Below are positions 47,820 through 58,740 of a DNA stretch of 64,000 bases, piece after piece. The notes beneath the pieces are model-generated. The model ran no database searches. It was not told where the DNA came from and was given only the letters and a program-made list of their open reading frames with translations. Source of the DNA: Planomicrobium okeanokoites (GTDB taxonomy: Bacteria > Bacillota > Bacilli > Bacillales_A > Planococcaceae); assembly GCF_003428875.1 (NCBI RefSeq), contig NZ_QQRS01000006.1, positions 1 to 64,000 of the forward strand, written 5' to 3'. The position numbers and the translations under genes were made by a program. Position 1 is the stretch's first letter; each line of letters begins with the position of its first letter.

Positions 47820-48751
47820 GCAGAAAACACTTCCTTTCGGTTTTCTTCAGCTTTGCGCCAGAGATACGATACAAAGATCGTCAAAGCAAGCGCGGTAACA
47901 ACGCGTATCGCGAGCAACGGCCAAATCGGAATGCCCAGCGGGATGAAAATCAGCGTATCCTCTACAATCGCATGGCAGGCAACCAAAAAGATAAAGGCCA
48001 GCGTCGCATCTTTTTTACTGACTCCATCTTCCTGAACCGCCTGGATCATGACGCCCGCTCCCATCGCCAAGCCGAAAATCAAGCCGGACGCCAATGTCAG
48101 TGAAGCGTTCTTCTGAACGCCGAGCAGCCTTGTGAGCGGTCCCATCATATCTGAAATCCTGTTAAGGTATTTTGTATCTTTTAAGATTTGAATTGCCAGC
48201 ATCAATGGTATTACAATAATCGCCAATTGAAGAACTCCGAATCCGGCTTTCTCCAACCCTAATAAGAAAATAGCTAACCATCCTTCAGGCGCTGCCACTG
48301 CTTCAGGAGTAAAACCGTATTGAGCGATTTCAGCGCCGCCAGGCCAAGCCAGATTGATGATGATACCGGAAAGCGCCGCCAGCCCGAAACGGACCACAAG
48401 CACTACCCACAGCTTAACACCAACCTTCAAAGCCACCCCGGTTTCGATGAACATATTATGGGAAAAGGACAGCATGACCGCAAGTATAAATACTTCCTTC
48501 ACTGTCAGTTCAAGCGACAGAATACCAGCAATCCCCGCATACAGATTTAACGCATTCCCTAAAACCAACGGGATCGCCGCGTCGCCGCTTAATCCGAATA
48601 TGCTCATGAACGGCGCTACCAGATTGACGATAAAGGGCAAAACGGGTGTAAATTGGAGCATTGTCACCAAGAGTGTTATCGGAAAAATGATTTTCCCCAA
48701 TGCCCATGTTGTTTTCAAACCTGCCATCAGGCCATTTTTCAAAGTCGACAT
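47816..48751 (-). CDS. yvoD: Nucleoside-recognition (SpmA/SpmB-like) membrane protein YvoD
   Basis: 311 aa multi-spanning membrane protein with two Gate/nucleoside-recognition domains. About eight hydrophobic segments. Motif-like stretches include GLSGDAAIPLVLGNALNLYAG and LASGLIFGLAMGAGVM. The transported or recognised substrate is unknown. Conserved position between lgt and ppaX. Confidence 0.88.
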   Translation of the reverse strand: MSTLKNGLMAGLKTTWALGKIIFPITLLVTMLQFTPVLPFIVNLVAPFMSIFGLSGDAAIPLVLGNALNLYAGIAGILSLELTVKEVFILAVMLSFSHNMFIETGVALKVGVKLWVVLVVRFGLAALSGIIINLAWPGGAEIAQYGFTPEAVAAPEGWLAIFLLGLEKAGFGVLQLAIIVIPLMLAIQILKDTKYLNRISDMMGPLTRLLGVQKNASLTLASGLIFGLAMGAGVMIQAVQEDGVSKKDATLAFIFLVACHAIVEDTLIFIPLGIPIWPLLAIRVVTALALTIFVSYLWRKAEENRKEVFSA

Positions 48752-48793
48752 TCGCTTATCTCTTCTTTCTATTCGGCAAATTGATATGAGTCT

Positions 48794-49657
48794 TTATTTC
48801 TTTTTCGGCTTCTTATTTGATTTCTTTTTGGGTTCTGCCGGTTCGTCCAGATATCTTGGCGGATTTTTAATCGTTACCCGTCGGTAGATAATCAGCACGA
48901 CCGCGATGATGATTGCCAGTATAGAGACCAGCTGCGCTGTTCTTAAACCTTCTATCCCGAATACATAAAGGCTGTCTGTCCGCATTCCTTCGATGAAGTA
49001 ACGGCCGACAGAATACCATATCATATAGAAGAAAAACATTTCCCCGCGGACAAGATTGACCCGGCGCAACAACAGTAAAATGATGATACCGACAAAGCTC
49101 CATAATGATTCATACAGGAATGTCGGGTGATAATAAGCTCCATCTATGTACATGTGATTGATGATCCAATCCGGTATAAAGAGGTTCTCTAGAAACGCCC
49201 TTGAAACTTCTCCGCCGTGCGCTTCCTGGTTGATGAAATTCCCCCATCGGCCAATTGCCTGTCCAATCAAAATGCTTGGTGCCAGAATATCCGCGACTTT
49301 CAAGAACGGCGTATTGCGTTTTTTCGTAAAAATATAGGCAACGATGACCGACATGATCAAAGCACCGTGAATCGCCAGCCCACCGTTCCAAATCGCTATA
49401 ATCTCTCCGGGATTGTCTTTATAATTATCCCATTCAAATATTACATAATAGATTCTCGCGCCGACAATCGCCAAAGGCACTGCCCAGATCAGCAGATCCG
49501 TCAGAAATTCCGGATGCATTCCGCGTTTGACCATTTCACGCTGTCCTACTAAAAACGCTATCACAATGCCGGTGGCGATGATTACACCATACCAATGAAC
49601 ATCGATCGGCCCTAAGCTGAAAGCAACCGGATCAATCGATCCTAAAACTGAAAACAT
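48794..49657 (-). CDS. lgt: Phosphatidylglycerol-prolipoprotein diacylglyceryl transferase
   Basis: 287 aa, seven transmembrane segments. Transfers diacylglycerol from phosphatidylglycerol to the lipobox Cys of prolipoproteins such as MetQ in this window. The Lgt signature [14 protein letters not shown] (Arg, Asn, Glu) and GGLAIHGAL are present. The tail is rich in Lys and Pro. I chose ATG 49657 ([10 protein letters not shown]), 6 nt from AGGTG; a GTG three codons upstream is the alternative. Confidence 0.95.
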   Translation of the reverse strand: MFSVLGSIDPVAFSLGPIDVHWYGVIIATGIVIAFLVGQREMVKRGMHPEFLTDLLIWAVPLAIVGARIYYVIFEWDNYKDNPGEIIAIWNGGLAIHGALIMSVIVAYIFTKKRNTPFLKVADILAPSILIGQAIGRWGNFINQEAHGGEVSRAFLENLFIPDWIINHMYIDGAYYHPTFLYESLWSFVGIIILLLLRRVNLVRGEMFFFYMIWYSVGRYFIEGMRTDSLYVFGIEGLRTAQLVSILAIIIAVVLIIYRRVTIKNPPRYLDEPAEPKKKSNKKPKKK

Positions 49658-49678
49658 GTCCCGCACCTACCCATTCCT

Positions 49679-50605
49679 TTAATTTGTATCCATCGAAATT
49701 ACATCGTCCAGGCGTTTTGAAAATTCTTCGGCTGCATTGACGCCCATCCGTTTCAGACGATAGTTCATCGCAGCAACTTCGATTATAACCGACAAGTTCC
49801 GCCCTGGACGTACAGGAATAGTAAGTTTGGTCAAATCCGTATCGATGATGCGCATTTTTTCTTCTTCCAATCCCAATCGATCATACGTTTTTTCCGCATC
49901 CCAGAGTTCCAGGTCAATCACCAGTGAAATTCGTTTGAATGTACGGACGGCGCTTGCACCGAATAAAGTCATGATATCAATGATGCCGACTCCCCGTATT
50001 TCCAGCAGGTGCTCGATCAGTTTCGGCGGATGTCCAACAAGCGTGTTCTCGCCTTCCTGGTGAATTTCGACACAATCGTCAGCTACCAGGCGGTGTCCTT
50101 TTTTAACAAGTTCCAGCGCAGTTTCACTTTTACCGACTCCGCTTTTGCCTGTGATCAATACGCCTACACCGTAAATATCCACCAGCACTCCGTGGACTGC
50201 GGTTGTTGGAGCCAATTGGCTTTCCAGATAATTCGTCAGCAAACTTGAAAATCTTGTCGTCGACATTTTCGTGCTCATGACCGGCACATGCCGCTTCGAC
50301 GATGCGTCGATCAGTTCCTGTGGTACTTTCTCATCATGGGAAACGATAATCGCCGGCGTGTCATCCGTACATAATTTCATCATGCGGTCTTTTCGGTCAG
50401 CAGCATCCAGCATCGCAAAGAACGATAATTCGGTCTTCCCAAGCAACTGCACCCGATTTGCCGGATAATGAGTGAAATACCCGGCCATTTCAAGTCCCGG
50501 CCGTGAGATGTCACTGATCGGTATATGGCGGCCAATTCCTTCTTCGCCGCTGATCAAATTCAAATCGAATGTTTCCATTACCTGTTTCGTTGTTACCTGG
50601 CCCAT
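49679..50605 (-). CDS. hprK: HPr kinase/phosphorylase
   Basis: 308 aa bifunctional enzyme that phosphorylates and dephosphorylates Ser46 of HPr and Crh, setting carbon catabolite repression. Walker A GKSGVGKS at 153-160, catalytic His138 ([11 protein letters not shown]), capping signature [15 protein letters not shown] and C-terminal [20 protein letters not shown]. First gene of hprK-lgt-yvoD-ppaX-yvoF. A small hairpin, CCCTGTA / TACAGGG (50636-50652), lies in the leader. Confidence 0.96.
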   Translation of the reverse strand: MGQVTTKQVMETFDLNLISGEEGIGRHIPISDISRPGLEMAGYFTHYPANRVQLLGKTELSFFAMLDAADRKDRMMKLCTDDTPAIIVSHDEKVPQELIDASSKRHVPVMSTKMSTTRFSSLLTNYLESQLAPTTAVHGVLVDIYGVGVLITGKSGVGKSETALELVKKGHRLVADDCVEIHQEGENTLVGHPPKLIEHLLEIRGVGIIDIMTLFGASAVRTFKRISLVIDLELWDAEKTYDRLGLEEEKMRIIDTDLTKLTIPVRPGRNLSVIIEVAAMNYRLKRMGVNAAEEFSKRLDDVISMDTN

Positions 50606-50819
50606 CTTTTCCCCTCATTCCTTCTCTGCGGGAATCCCTGTACTTTACAGGGTCCCTTTGTTTTCAAGCATTAATGATATTATTTTAACATGGAAATATT
50701 GAAATTAAAGCAAACGCTCCCCTTTTCCCGTTCTTTCGATTATACACAGGCCAAATCTGTTAAACTATAAAAAAACAGAATCTTTAATTCTTCCAATACA
50801 AATGAAAAGAGGGATGGTT

Positions 50820-51254
50820 GTGTACGAGCAAAAAACAAAAGAAACGGATGCAGATGTTCTCGAATTTATTGAAAGTGTCGACAGTCCCAAAAAACGTGAA
50901 GACGCATACCGGCTGCTTGAGATATTTGAACAAACTTCAGGTTATGAAGCGAAAATGTGGGGAGACAGCATTATCGGTTTCGGTTCCTACCATTATAGAT
51001 ATGCAACCGGTCATGAAGGTGATGCACCATTGGTCGGGTTTTCTCCCCGCAAAGCGAAAATCAGCCTTTACTTCGCAACAGGTGACGAGGACCGCCAAGC
51101 GCTATTGGACGATTTCGGCAAACATACTTCGGGCAAGGCTTGCGTTTATATCAACAAAGTCGATGACATCGACGTGGATGTGCTGAACAAATTGATCACC
51201 CGCTCCATCCATTTTTTACAGGACCTATATCCGCAAAATCTTGAAAACCGGTGA
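50820..51254 (+). CDS. DUF1801 domain protein
   Basis: 144 aa, single DUF1801 (YdhG-like/iron-chaperone-like alpha-beta fold) domain. Typical segments are YEAKMWGDSIIGFGSYHYRYATGHEGDAPLVGFSPRK. Function unknown in bacteria. I chose GTG 50820, 6 nt after AGAGGG; the ATG at 50802 has no ribosome binding site. Transcribed away from hprK, with its own terminator. Confidence 0.82.
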   Translation: MYEQKTKETDADVLEFIESVDSPKKREDAYRLLEIFEQTSGYEAKMWGDSIIGFGSYHYRYATGHEGDAPLVGFSPRKAKISLYFATGDEDRQALLDDFGKHTSGKACVYINKVDDIDVDVLNKLITRSIHFLQDLYPQNLENR

Positions 51255-51278
51255 GCAGCTGTTCTGCCCACCGGTTTT
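51244..51278 (+). terminator. Terminator of the DUF1801 gene
   Basis: AAAACCGGTGAGCAG / CTGCCCACCGGTTTT stem overlapping the stop codon, followed by TCTCTT. Confidence 0.85.
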
Positions 51279-51392
51279 CTCTTATTATTTTCTTCTGCAG
51301 CTCCTATTTTCCTAGGATACCGTATGGTACAATTTTACATATAGAACTTGATTGCTTCAGGTGATCAAGAACAGACCAAGGGGGAAACAGAC

Positions 51393-52007
51393 ATGAAATT
51401 GAATCCTTTATTAACAATCTGGACACAGCCAAAAGAAACTGTCCGGCAGCTTATCGAAGAAAATAAAATCGGCTTGTCGGTGCTGCTTGTCATGATTGCA
51501 GGAATCGGAGGAGTCATTACCGCTTTGCAGGATTCCGGCTGGTTTCTTGACCTGTCTCCCATATTATTGATAATCGGGATATTGATTACCGGCCTCTTAA
51601 GCGGTTTACTGAATTTAGGAATCAGCACTCTTCTATATACCGGTATTGGTAAATTATATGGTGGCCACGGGAAACTGCGGGATATGGCGATTGCCATAGG
51701 TCCCATGATGATTCCACAAGTATTTGTCGTGCCCGTCCTGGTCATTTTCGCACTTTATTACGGTGAAAGGTTTTTCATGGTGCCAGAAGCTTTCGGTATA
51801 ACTTCCATATCTCTCGGAGCTTACTTATTCCTGACGCTGCTCACAGCGACAGCTTCCATATGGTCAATCGTCATTTCTTCCAAAGCGATTGGAGTGGTTC
51901 ATGGCTTTTCGAGCTGGCGCGGTTTTGGTGTCCTTATGACACTGCTCGGCATTGTCATTCTGGTCACATTGATCATTGTGGTCACTGTCATCATGTTCAT
52001 GTTTTGA
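51393..52007 (+). CDS. Yip1-family membrane protein
   Basis: 204 aa with five predicted hydrophobic segments. The N-terminal motif LNPLLTIWTQPKETVRQLIEENK is typical of the bacterial Yip1 domain. Function unknown; in Bacillus, YIP1 proteins (YvlA-like, YhfC-neighbour) are uncharacterised. ATG 51393 with GGGGG; a longer frame to 51348 lacks a ribosome binding site. Convergent with yvlB. Confidence 0.85.
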   Translation: MKLNPLLTIWTQPKETVRQLIEENKIGLSVLLVMIAGIGGVITALQDSGWFLDLSPILLIIGILITGLLSGLLNLGISTLLYTGIGKLYGGHGKLRDMAIAIGPMMIPQVFVVPVLVIFALYYGERFFMVPEAFGITSISLGAYLFLTLLTATASIWSIVISSKAIGVVHGFSSWRGFGVLMTLLGIVILVTLIIVVTVIMFMF

Positions 52008-52031
52008 CCTTCTTTAACGAATTGAACAGAA

Positions 52032-52062
52032 AAAAGCGGATGCCCTGGAGGCATCCGCTTTA
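52032..52062. terminator. Bidirectional terminator Yip1/yvlB
   Basis: AAAGCGGATGCC / GGCATCCGCTTT stem with a 5-nt loop between convergent genes. Confidence 0.9.
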
Positions 52063-52068
52063 TTTATT

Positions 52069-53235
52069 TTATTCGACTGTCAGATAACGAACCAAGACAG
52101 ACCCGGTTTTTGTTTCACCGTAAACGAGCATTGGTGCCGCTGTTGCTGCTCCGTCTTCTTTGGAGAAGCGGACCGTTTTCTGCATGAACTGCCCTTGCTC
52201 GTGGGTATGGTCGACGTCTGATAGGAGCACATCCATTTTCCCAAGATTCGAGGATACTTGCCCTTTCAGCGGCAGATGGGAAGGAATATACAGTTCCACA
52301 TTGCCGGCCAGGGTTTTGGCTTCCACTTTCCGCGCTTCTTTGCAGCGGGAAGTGACTACGACATTGCCGTTAAGCGACTTCGTTTCAATCGTTTGAATAT
52401 CGCCATCCACGTAGATCCGGCCGTTCAAGGTTTCCGTTTCAAGCACTTTCCCTTTTACGTCCTGAACTTGGATCGCGCCATTCGCAGTCTCAAGTTCGGC
52501 ATCATCAAATTCACCGTTCTTCAGTTCGATTTTGCCGTTCGCCGTTTTCACTTTCAATAAAGACGCATCTATGCGCTTCATTGAAAATCCACCGTTGAAC
52601 AGACGGACAGTAATCTGATTGAATTGCTTCGCTGGCACATAAAGAACAACGTTGACTTGGGTCGTTTTCAACTCGCTGATAATCCGCAGCTTATTGTCAT
52701 CCGCTATAAATACAAATTTATCCTGGAAATCACGTTTTGCCTGCTCCTCGGATTCTGCCCGATATGCTTTTACGCTGCATTCGGCGCGCAGCATACCATC
52801 TTGGGAAGGATAGATTTCCAGCTGGCCATTTGCGATATCCGCAATCACCGTGCTGACTTCCGTTCCTTCTTCTGCAAAGGTTTCATTGAATTGATAAGCT
52901 TCGCCGAAAGGTGAATCGAATTCCATCGTTTTCAATTTGCCGACGGAAGTCTGCATGAACTGCATCATCCGGTCGCCGATTTGATTGATATCATTTGAGA
53001 CATTTTTCGAAAAATCCTTCGAAAAATCTTTAGAGAATTTCTTGACCATATCTTCAGGACGGAAGAATCCGCGCTTTCCGCGTTTTTCCCGGCGGCCATA
53101 ATCTTCCCTGCCGTAAGAGGACTCTCTGCCTGAAGATCCTCCGCCGTCGATCGCTTTCAACAGCTCGACAGCTTCACGTGCCGAAATCGTGCCATTTTCA
53201 ACCATATCCAATATGCGTTCTTTTTCACTTTGCAT
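52069..53235 (-). CDS. yvlB: DUF4097 adhesin-like protein, YvlB-like
   Basis: 388 aa. The N-terminal ~40 residues (SEKERILDMVENGTISAREAVELLKAI) are the short SHOCT/YvlB helical domain. A charged linker with FSKDFSKDFSKN repeats follows. The C-terminal half (about 130-385) is a repetitive right-handed beta-helix of the DUF4097 type (VKTANGKIELKNGEFDDAELETANGAIQV). No signal peptide. In Bacillus it lies near uvrBA and belongs to cell-envelope stress regulons. ATG 53235 with GGAGG. Confidence 0.88.
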   Translation of the reverse strand: MQSEKERILDMVENGTISAREAVELLKAIDGGGSSGRESSYGREDYGRREKRGKRGFFRPEDMVKKFSKDFSKDFSKNVSNDINQIGDRMMQFMQTSVGKLKTMEFDSPFGEAYQFNETFAEEGTEVSTVIADIANGQLEIYPSQDGMLRAECSVKAYRAESEEQAKRDFQDKFVFIADDNKLRIISELKTTQVNVVLYVPAKQFNQITVRLFNGGFSMKRIDASLLKVKTANGKIELKNGEFDDAELETANGAIQVQDVKGKVLETETLNGRIYVDGDIQTIETKSLNGNVVVTSRCKEARKVEAKTLAGNVELYIPSHLPLKGQVSSNLGKMDVLLSDVDHTHEQGQFMQKTVRFSKEDGAATAAPMLVYGETKTGSVLVRYLTVE

Positions 53236-53310
53236 GTAATGTGGCCTCCTCATCGTTCGTTTATAAAAATTATATTCTTATCATTGATACGTTCGGTGCC
53301 TGAAAAGGTT

Positions 53311-56193
53311 TCATTTTGCCACTTTTTTCCGGCGGCTTGCTTTATTCATTTTTTCTTCCATTCGAGCCCGATCGCGTTCCAGGATCGGTTTCAAATACTT
53401 GCCGGTGTATGAATTTTCAACTTCGGCGATTTCTTCCGGCGTTCCTGTGGCCAGGATCGTGCCGCCTTTGTCGCCGCCTTCCGGTCCGAGATCGATTAGA
53501 TAATCCGCTGTTTTGATGACATCCAAATTGTGCTCGATCGTCAGGACAGTATCCCCATTATCAACCAATTTCTGCAGCACTTTCAGCAAGCGGGATATAT
53601 CATCCGCATGCAATCCCGTTGTCGGCTCATCGAGAATATAGAAAGATTTGCCGTTTGACCGTTTGTGGAGCTCTGAAGCCAATTTCACACGCTGAGCTTC
53701 ACCACCGGATAAGGTCGTAGCCGGTTGGCCCATCGTAACATAGCCAAGGCCCACATCAACAATCGTTTTAAGCTTGCGGTTGATTTTCGGGACATTTTCG
53801 AAAAATGAATATGCATCCTCGACTGTCATCGCCAATACATCCGCGATGCTTTTATCTTTGTACTTCACTTCCAGAGTTTCCCTGTTGTAACGCTTGCCGT
53901 GGCACACTTCACATGGCACGTAAACGTCAGGCAGGAAGTGCATTTCTATTTTTATAATACCATCTCCGCGGCAAGCTTCACAGCGACCACCCTTGACATT
54001 GAAGCTGAATCGGCCTTTTTGGTAACCGCGAACTTTCGCTTCATTCGTTTTTGCATAGACATCGCGAATATCATCGAAAACCCCTGTATAGGTCGCAGGA
54101 TTCGATCGGGGCGTGCGTCCGATCGGCGACTGGTCAATATCGATGACTTTCTCCAGCTGCTCGTATCCTTTTACCGATTCGGTTTTGCCGGGTTTGATTT
54201 TCGCTTTGTTCAGTTTACTCGCCAAAGTTTTATAGAGGATTTCGTTTACCAGCGTACTTTTACCGGAACCGGATACGCCGGTGACGGCTGTAAATACGCC
54301 AATCGGTATATCGACATCCACTTTTTTGAGATTGTTTTCACTTGCGCCTCGTATGGAAATGGAACGTCCGTCCGGCTCTCTGCGTTCTGCAGGAAGCGGA
54401 ATGAATTTTTTGCCGCTCAAATATTGCCCGGTAAGCGACTTTCTGTTTTTCATCACTTTTTCCGGAGTTCCTGCGGCGATGATTTCTCCTCCGTGCACCC
54501 CTGCACCCGGACCGATATCAATCAGATAATCCGCAGCAAGCATCGTGTCTTCATCATGCTCTACTACGATCAGCGTATTACCGATATCCCGCATATTTTT
54601 CAGCGTATTGATCAACCTGTCGTTATCACGCTGATGCAGCCCGATTGATGGTTCATCCAATATATAGAGGACACCCGACAAACGTGAACCGATTTGTGTC
54701 GCCAGGCGGATGCGCTGCGCTTCCCCGCCGGACATGGTTCCGGAAGCACGGTTCAACGTCAGATAATCGAGGCCGACATTGATCAGGAAGCCGAGCCGCT
54801 CTTTAATTTCCCGCAGAATCAATAAAGAAATCTGCATATCTTTTTCCGAAAGCTCCAGATTTTTGAAGAAATCATCCGCTTCAACAATCGAGAATTCCGA
54901 AACTTTCCCAATATGCAGGCCATTTACTTTCACAGCCAGCGATTCCGGCTTCAGGCGATAGCCCGTGCACGCAGGACAAGGCTGCTCAGCCATATATCTT
55001 TCCATTTGTTCGCGCGTGTAATCCGACGAAGTTTCCCGGTAGCGGCGGTCCACATTCGATAGGACGCCTTCAAAATTGATATGGTTGTCCCGGATTTGCC
55101 CATAATCATTTTCATAACGGAAACGGATTTTTTCACTTCCCGAACCGCGCAGAACCAAATTCATGTGCTCTTCCGGAAGTTCGCTAACAGGCACATCCAT
55201 ATCGATTTTATAATGCTTGCACAACGCTTTCAGTAATTGCGGATAATACTGGGAACTGGTCGGTTTCCAAGGAGCAATGGCATGATCATTCAACGACAGG
55301 CTCCAATCCGGTACCACAAGGTCCGGATCAACTTCCAATTTATGGCCGAGTCCATCACATTCCGGACAGGCTCCAAACGGCGAGTTGAATGAAAACATAC
55401 GGGGTTCCAACTCCCCGATAGAGAATCCGCAAATCGGACAGGCATGATGTTCACTGAACAGCAGTTCCTCCTGTTCCATAACGTCCACCAGCACACGCCC
55501 GTCACTCAGGCGCAAAGCGGATTCAAGCGAATCACTGAGGCGCGGTGCGATGCCTTCCTTCATGACGATGCGGTCTATTACCACTTCAATAGAATGTTTC
55601 TTGTTTTTATCAAGTTCAATATTATCGTCGAGGTCGAATAATTCGCCGTTGACTCTTACACGGACATAACCCTGTTTTTTGATGTCTTCGAACAATTTGG
55701 CGTGCGTCCCTTTTCTGCCTGAAACAAGCGGAGCCAGGATCTGCATTTTGGTTCGTTCCGGATAGACAACCAGACGGTCCACCATTTGCTCGATGGTCTG
55801 CGAAGAAATTTCAATGCCGTGGTTCGGGCATATCGCTTTGCCGACGCGGGCATACATCAAGCGCATATAGTCGTAGATTTCCGTAACGGTTGCCACCGTT
55901 GAACGTGGGTTTTTGCTTGTCGTTTTCTGATCTATTGAAATTGCCGGCGACAAACCTTCGATCAAATCCACATCAGGCTTATCCATCTGTCCCAGAAACT
56001 GACGTGCATAAGAAGACAGCGACTCCACATAGCGACGCTGTCCTTCCGCATAGATTGTATCAAAGGCAAGTGAAGATTTCCCTGATCCCGATAAACCTGT
56101 CATAACGACCAATTTATCGCGAGGGATGGTTATATCAACGTTTTTCAGGTTATGCGCACGCGCACCCTGTATCTTTATCTCTTGATTTCTCAA
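53311..56193 (-). CDS. uvrA: Excinuclease ABC subunit A
   Basis: 960 aa damage-sensing ATPase of nucleotide excision repair. Two ABC modules: Walker [13 protein letters not shown] and [12 protein letters not shown], signatures TMSGGEAQR and TLSGGEAQR. Zinc fingers CPICGFSIG...CPEC and CEACRGDG...CEVCHG. The start is uncertain: TTG 56193 fits the GGAAGG spacing, while GTG 56202 overlaps the uvrB stop by 4 nt. Co-transcribed with uvrB. Confidence 0.95.
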   Translation of the reverse strand: MRNQEIKIQGARAHNLKNVDITIPRDKLVVMTGLSGSGKSSLAFDTIYAEGQRRYVESLSSYARQFLGQMDKPDVDLIEGLSPAISIDQKTTSKNPRSTVATVTEIYDYMRLMYARVGKAICPNHGIEISSQTIEQMVDRLVVYPERTKMQILAPLVSGRKGTHAKLFEDIKKQGYVRVRVNGELFDLDDNIELDKNKKHSIEVVIDRIVMKEGIAPRLSDSLESALRLSDGRVLVDVMEQEELLFSEHHACPICGFSIGELEPRMFSFNSPFGACPECDGLGHKLEVDPDLVVPDWSLSLNDHAIAPWKPTSSQYYPQLLKALCKHYKIDMDVPVSELPEEHMNLVLRGSGSEKIRFRYENDYGQIRDNHINFEGVLSNVDRRYRETSSDYTREQMERYMAEQPCPACTGYRLKPESLAVKVNGLHIGKVSEFSIVEADDFFKNLELSEKDMQISLLILREIKERLGFLINVGLDYLTLNRASGTMSGGEAQRIRLATQIGSRLSGVLYILDEPSIGLHQRDNDRLINTLKNMRDIGNTLIVVEHDEDTMLAADYLIDIGPGAGVHGGEIIAAGTPEKVMKNRKSLTGQYLSGKKFIPLPAERREPDGRSISIRGASENNLKKVDVDIPIGVFTAVTGVSGSGKSTLVNEILYKTLASKLNKAKIKPGKTESVKGYEQLEKVIDIDQSPIGRTPRSNPATYTGVFDDIRDVYAKTNEAKVRGYQKGRFSFNVKGGRCEACRGDGIIKIEMHFLPDVYVPCEVCHGKRYNRETLEVKYKDKSIADVLAMTVEDAYSFFENVPKINRKLKTIVDVGLGYVTMGQPATTLSGGEAQRVKLASELHKRSNGKSFYILDEPTTGLHADDISRLLKVLQKLVDNGDTVLTIEHNLDVIKTADYLIDLGPEGGDKGGTILATGTPEEIAEVENSYTGKYLKPILERDRARMEEKMNKASRRKKVAK

Positions 56194-56198
56194 TCCGA

Positions 56199-58181
56199 TC
56201 ACCCTTCCGCTTTCAGTTCAAGCACAGTATCGCGCAGCTCGGCCGCCCGTTCGAAATCGAGCGCTTTTGCCGCTTCTTTCATTTCTGTTTCCAATAAAGC
56301 GATCAGCTTCAGGCGGTCTTCCTTGTTGAGCTTTTTGCCTGAAGTCGCTTTTGATACATATTCCTCCGCTTCTTCCGAAGCCACTGTTGCCCGGATAACA
56401 TCGCGGATTTTCTTTTGTATGGTAATCGGCGTGATGCCGTGTTCTTCATTATATGCCGCCTGTATCGTACGCCGGCGCGTTGTTTCATCTATCGCTTTTT
56501 GCATTGAATCCGTTATTTTATCAGCGTACATGATAACCTGGCCATTTGCATTCCGCGCGGCTCGGCCCATCGTCTGGATGAGTGACCGCTCGGAACGCAG
56601 GAATCCTTCTTTATCCGCGTCCAAAATCGTCACAAGAGAGACTTCCGGAATATCAAGTCCTTCACGCAGCAAGTTGATCCCGACCAATACATCGTAGACA
56701 CCCATCCGCAATTCGCGGATGATTTCAATGCGTTCCAGTGTTTTGATCTCGGAGTGCAGATAGTTCACTTTGACTCCAGCTTCTTTTAAATAGGCCGTCA
56801 AATCTTCTGACATTTTCTTTGTCAATGTCGTGATAAGCACACGCTCATCCCGTTCTGAGCGCTGCCGGATTTCATCCATCAGGTCATCGATCTGCCCTTC
56901 GATCGGACGGATTTCGATGGTTGGATCCAGCAGACCAGTCGGCCGGATGATCTGCTCGACCATTTCCGGTGTATGTTCCAGTTCATATGGACCCGGCGTT
57001 GCCGAAACAAATACCGCTTGGTCGATATGCTCCTCGAACTCGGTGAAAGTCAGCGGACGATTGTCCATTGCTGAAGGCAGACGGAAACCATGGTCAACCA
57101 GCACTTTCTTTCTGGCCTGGTCACCATTGAACATTCCGCGAACCTGAGGCAGCGTGACGTGGCTTTCATCGACCACCAATAGGAAGTCATCCGGGAAATA
57201 ATCGATCAATGTATATGGCTGCGCGCCTGGAGGACGCAAAGTCAGATGACGGGAATAGTTTTCGATCCCTGAACAGAAGCCCATTTCACGCATCATTTCC
57301 AGATCATAGCGAGTCCGTTGCTCAAGCCGCTGTGCTTCCAGTAATTTATCTTCAGCTCTCATTTCTTTCAGGCGTTCTTCCAATTCCGCTTCGATGTTTT
57401 CAATGGCTTTAACCATCTTCTCTTCACGCGTAACAAAGTGGGACGCCGGAAAAATCGCGACATGTTCCCGTTCACCGATTATTTCACCAGTCAATGCGTC
57501 CACTTCCCGGATGCGGTCGATTTCGTCTCCGAAAAATTCGACACGCAAACACCTTTCATCTCTCGAAGCCGGGAAGATTTCAACAACGTCTCCGCGTACA
57601 CGGAATGTCCCGCGTATGAAGTTAATGTCATTTCGTTCATATTGAACATCGACAAGTTTGCGCAAAAGCTGGTTTCGTTCAATTTCCATCCCTTTGCGCA
57701 GCGATACCACAAGTTCCCGGTATTCTTTCGGGGAACCTAAACCGTAGATGCAAGACACCGAAGCGATAACGATTACATCATCCCGTTCAAAAAGCGAAGA
57801 TGTCGCCGAGTGGCGAAGCTTATCGATTTCGTCGTTGATGCTCGCGTCTTTCTCTATATAAGTATCCGACTGCGGCACATATGCCTCCGGCTGATAATAA
57901 TCGTAGTAGCTGACAAAGTACTCAACCGCATTGTCCGGAAAAAATTCTTTGAACTCGCTGTACAATTGTCCTGCCAATGTTTTATTATGAGCCATTACCA
58001 GAGTCGGTTTCTTCACTTGCTGGATAACGTTTGACATTGTATAGGTCTTACCTGTACCAGTGGCACCGAGCAAGGTCTGGAACCGTTTGCCATTATAGAT
58101 TCCCTTAGTCAATTCAGCAATCGCTTGCGGCTGATCGCCGGCAGGTTCGTATGGTGCTTGCAAATTGAATTCCTGTTTCAT
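56199..58181 (-). CDS. uvrB: Excinuclease ABC subunit B
   Basis: 660 aa helicase-like damage-verification subunit. Walker A GATGTGKT, the beta-hairpin region [25 protein letters not shown]-like VVDESH, motif [11 protein letters not shown], and the C-terminal UVR domain ([19 protein letters not shown]) that binds UvrC. ATG 58181 ([18 protein letters not shown]) with GGGAGG. First gene of uvrBA, behind a LexA-type box. Confidence 0.96.
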   Translation of the reverse strand: MKQEFNLQAPYEPAGDQPQAIAELTKGIYNGKRFQTLLGATGTGKTYTMSNVIQQVKKPTLVMAHNKTLAGQLYSEFKEFFPDNAVEYFVSYYDYYQPEAYVPQSDTYIEKDASINDEIDKLRHSATSSLFERDDVIVIASVSCIYGLGSPKEYRELVVSLRKGMEIERNQLLRKLVDVQYERNDINFIRGTFRVRGDVVEIFPASRDERCLRVEFFGDEIDRIREVDALTGEIIGEREHVAIFPASHFVTREEKMVKAIENIEAELEERLKEMRAEDKLLEAQRLEQRTRYDLEMMREMGFCSGIENYSRHLTLRPPGAQPYTLIDYFPDDFLLVVDESHVTLPQVRGMFNGDQARKKVLVDHGFRLPSAMDNRPLTFTEFEEHIDQAVFVSATPGPYELEHTPEMVEQIIRPTGLLDPTIEIRPIEGQIDDLMDEIRQRSERDERVLITTLTKKMSEDLTAYLKEAGVKVNYLHSEIKTLERIEIIRELRMGVYDVLVGINLLREGLDIPEVSLVTILDADKEGFLRSERSLIQTMGRAARNANGQVIMYADKITDSMQKAIDETTRRRTIQAAYNEEHGITPITIQKKIRDVIRATVASEEAEEYVSKATSGKKLNKEDRLKLIALLETEMKEAAKALDFERAAELRDTVLELKAEG

Positions 58182-58216
58182 GTATATAGTCCTCCCGTTT
58201 TTCAATACCTCTATTT

Positions 58217-58263
58217 TATCATATGCCCTAAAATTCCCCTAACAAAAAGCGAACGTATGTTTT
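58217..58263 (-). promoter_or_regulatory. uvrBA promoter with SOS (LexA) box
   Basis: TTGTTA (-35) and TATGAT (-10) are separated by 16 nt on the minus strand. CGAACGTATGTTTT (58250-58263 on the plus strand) matches the Bacillus SOS box CGAACNNNNGTTYG except at the last base, and sits just upstream of the -35. Confidence 0.72.
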
Positions 58264-58288
58264 TTCAATGATTATATTGAGGCAAAAA

Positions 58289-58316
58289 AAAAGAACCGCT
58301 CCTGGGAGCGGTTCTT
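58289..58316 (-). terminator. Terminator of the IDEAL-domain gene
   Basis: AAAGAACCGCTCC / GGAGCGGTTCTTT-type stem, T-run on the minus strand, 6 nt past the stop. Confidence 0.88.
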
Positions 58317-58322
58317 TTTCAA

Positions 58323-58562
58323 TCAGGATTCATCACATTTTAAAGCCTGCAATTGCTGGCTGTATCGATTGAATGCATTGCGGTCGTTAGTGTCCAGGGC
58401 TTCATCTATAAGATTCATGAGTTGTTCTTCCTGCTGTGAGCGGTGCACATGCTTTAGGAAAAGATCGAGATAAATCTCGTTCAGCAATTTTTCCGCTTCA
58501 GAAATTTTCTTTGTTTGAGCCATCGCCTTCATGAAATCAGCATAAGAATAATAGTTTTCCAT
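58323..58562 (-). CDS. IDEAL-domain protein (YhzC-like)
   Basis: 79 aa. The C-terminal half carries the IDEAL motif, NLIDEALDTNDRNAFNRYSQQLQ. Such small proteins occur next to comK in B. subtilis (yhzC), matching the divergent arrangement here. Function unknown. Promoter TTGTTC / TATACT with 17-nt spacer at 58590-58618, and GAGG before the ATG. Confidence 0.85.
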   Translation of the reverse strand: MENYYSYADFMKAMAQTKKISEAEKLLNEIYLDLFLKHVHRSQQEEQLMNLIDEALDTNDRNAFNRYSQQLQALKCDES

Positions 58563-58589
58563 TCTACCTCACCCCGAATGCTTTTCATT

Positions 58590-58618
58590 AGTATACATGA
58601 TAAATAAAAAAAGAACAA
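58590..58618 (-). promoter_or_regulatory. Promoter of the IDEAL-domain gene
   Basis: TTGTTC (58613-58618) and TATACT (58590-58595), 17-nt spacer, minus strand, in the shared region with comK. Confidence 0.7.
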
Positions 58619-58677
58619 TAATTATTTTGAAAATTCCAACGATAATTAAAAGGGCCTATGTTCAAAAATTAAAAAGA

Positions 58678-58705
58678 TTGTATATTTTCCAATTATTATT
58701 ATAAT
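58678..58705 (+). promoter_or_regulatory. comK promoter
   Basis: TTGTAT (58678-58683) and a perfect TATAAT (58700-58705) with a 16-nt spacer, 35 nt upstream of the comK ATG. The surrounding A and T tracts could include ComK binding sites, but no clean AAAA-N5-TTTT pair is seen. Confidence 0.65.
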
Positions 58706-58740
58706 AGGTAGAGTACAGTAAATTTTGGGGGTGTTTTAGC

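Noticed and set aside
58600..58700. ComK boxes (AAAA-N5-TTTT) upstream of comK
   Set aside because: A and T tracts are present but not at the right spacing; the region is simply AT-rich.
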